Source of the DNA: Cytophagaceae bacterium
GTDB lineage: Bacteria; Bacteroidota; Bacteroidia; Cytophagales; Spirosomataceae
Length of the DNA: 64,000 bases
Direction: 5' to 3'
Assembly (NCBI GenBank): GCA_016722655.1
Contig: JADKIR010000004.1
Location: 3,224,001-3,288,000 of the forward strand
Every line of letters starts with the position of its first letter. Position 1 is the first letter of the stretch. The notes beneath the pieces were generated by a model. It did no database searches and was not told the origin of the DNA. It saw only the letters and a program-made list of their open reading frames with translations. The position numbers and the translations under genes were made by a program. Positions 63,521-64,000 of this stretch are shown one piece after another.

Positions 63521-64000
63521 ATGAAAGCTTCGAAATGGATGATGGCTTTGGTCCTTTTACCTGCTATGGTTTGGGCTCAGTCGCGTCCTACGCTTTTGAA
63601 TGAACCTCTTGACATCAGTCCTGATTTTCGGGATCATTCCAATTACTATTTTTTTGCCGATAGTCTTACCTCCTTTGACCCCAAAACCGGAAAGGGAACT
63701 GTAAAATATCTTCGTCATGAGGCCATGGGAGGGCATGCATTCAGCAATACCCAGTTCTCATGGAGAAAAGTTGGAAACAACGAGTTTCCTGCAACTGAAT
63801 ATGCTGCTGACCCTGTTTTGCCTTTTTCTTTGGAGTTCGTCTCTGACCGTACGGTTAGGATAAAAATGGAAACCGGCACCAAAGGCAATTACAATGAGGC
63901 TTCTTTGATGCTGGTCAAAGAACCGGTGGCACTAAACAACTGGGCATATAGTTTCTCAGCCGGAAAGCACACCTACAAAAGTGCTCACGGTTCGGTGGTT
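63521..64000 (+). CDS. GH31 family alpha-glucosidase/xylosidase, N-terminal part (cut by right edge)
   Basis: The first 160 residues only. Signal peptide MKASKWMMALVLLPAMVWAQ, then PLDISPDFRDHSNYYFFADS, FDPKTGKGTVKYLRHEAMG, EFPATEYAADPVLPFSLEFVS and SLMLVKEP. These resemble the N-terminal galactose-mutarotase-like domain of Bacteroidota GH31 enzymes. The catalytic barrel lies beyond the window, so the precise activity (alpha-glucosidase or alpha-xylosidase) cannot be told. Confidence 0.72.
   Translation, partial: MKASKWMMALVLLPAMVWAQSRPTLLNEPLDISPDFRDHSNYYFFADSLTSFDPKTGKGTVKYLRHEAMGGHAFSNTQFSWRKVGNNEFPATEYAADPVLPFSLEFVSDRTVRIKMETGTKGNYNEASLMLVKEPVALNNWAYSFSAGKHTYKSAHGSVV

Noticed and set aside
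1..64000. tRNA, rRNA or known riboswitch
   Set aside because: Reading by eye found no cloverleaf with a T-loop GGTTCGAATCC-type sequence and no recognised riboswitch core; a covariance-model scan would be needed to exclude them fully.

Overview
The window is AT-rich DNA from a member of the Bacteroidota, most likely order Cytophagales (Spirosomataceae/Cytophagaceae type). This assignment rests on gene content and promoter style, because no rRNA or tRNA gene is present. Supporting signs are a TonB-dependent receptor paired with a DUF4249 lipoprotein, an EF-G2-type elongation factor, WG-repeat and DUF3575-like secreted proteins, starts without clear Shine-Dalgarno sequences, and promoters that fit the Bacteroidota pattern (TTG or TTTG, about 20 nt, then TAnnTTTG). 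Several start codons were moved downstream because such a promoter lies over the longest open frame.

Layout, left. Bases 1-5348 form a + strand catabolic operon: a serine beta-lactamase-fold/D-aminoacylase fusion cut by the left edge, a DUF1611 (DgcN-like) protein, an enolase-superfamily epimerase (DgcA-like) and an APC permease split by a one-base frameshift. Together they look like a pathway for D-glutamate or D-amino-acid peptides. Bases 5.4-20.7 kb hold mostly single genes: NHL propeller protein, methyltransferase, penicillin acylase, EF-G2, an arginyl-transferase-like protein, PiT phosphate transporter, rlmN, an aspartyl protease with PDZ domain and threonine aldolase. Bases 21.2-25.8 kb are a clean three-gene operon of a GltD-like ferredoxin/flavoprotein with 2-oxoacid:ferredoxin oxidoreductase alpha and beta, closed by a terminator.

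Middle. Bases 25.9-49.9 kb contain a frameshifted GH43-like enzyme, an amidohydrolase, xylulokinase, a lone nuoA-nuoB pair, an EEP nuclease/phosphatase lipoprotein, two serine hydrolases, a membrane pyrophosphatase, an MFS exporter, an IorA/IorB-type molybdenum hydroxylase, a GH16 laminarinase-type lipoprotein and a zincin fused to a CBM48-like domain.

Right. From 50 kb the character changes. There is a 16-unit 21-bp tandem repeat, a very AT-rich WG-repeat gene pair, a GC-richer aminopeptidase P gene, and long non-coding stretches built of tandem repeats (period 147 bp, about four copies; period 408 bp, about three copies). Related dispersed repeats flank the TonB receptor/DUF4249 pair. Two short SSB paralogues and the start of a GH31 glucosidase close the window.

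Both interrupted genes break at runs of five T/A bases, so sequencing or assembly error is a real alternative to true pseudogenes. The most interesting items are the D-amino-acid operon with its fused first enzyme, the EF-G paralogue lacking the catalytic histidine, the flavoprotein-coupled oxoacid oxidoreductase operon, and the repeat-filled intergenic DNA at the right end.
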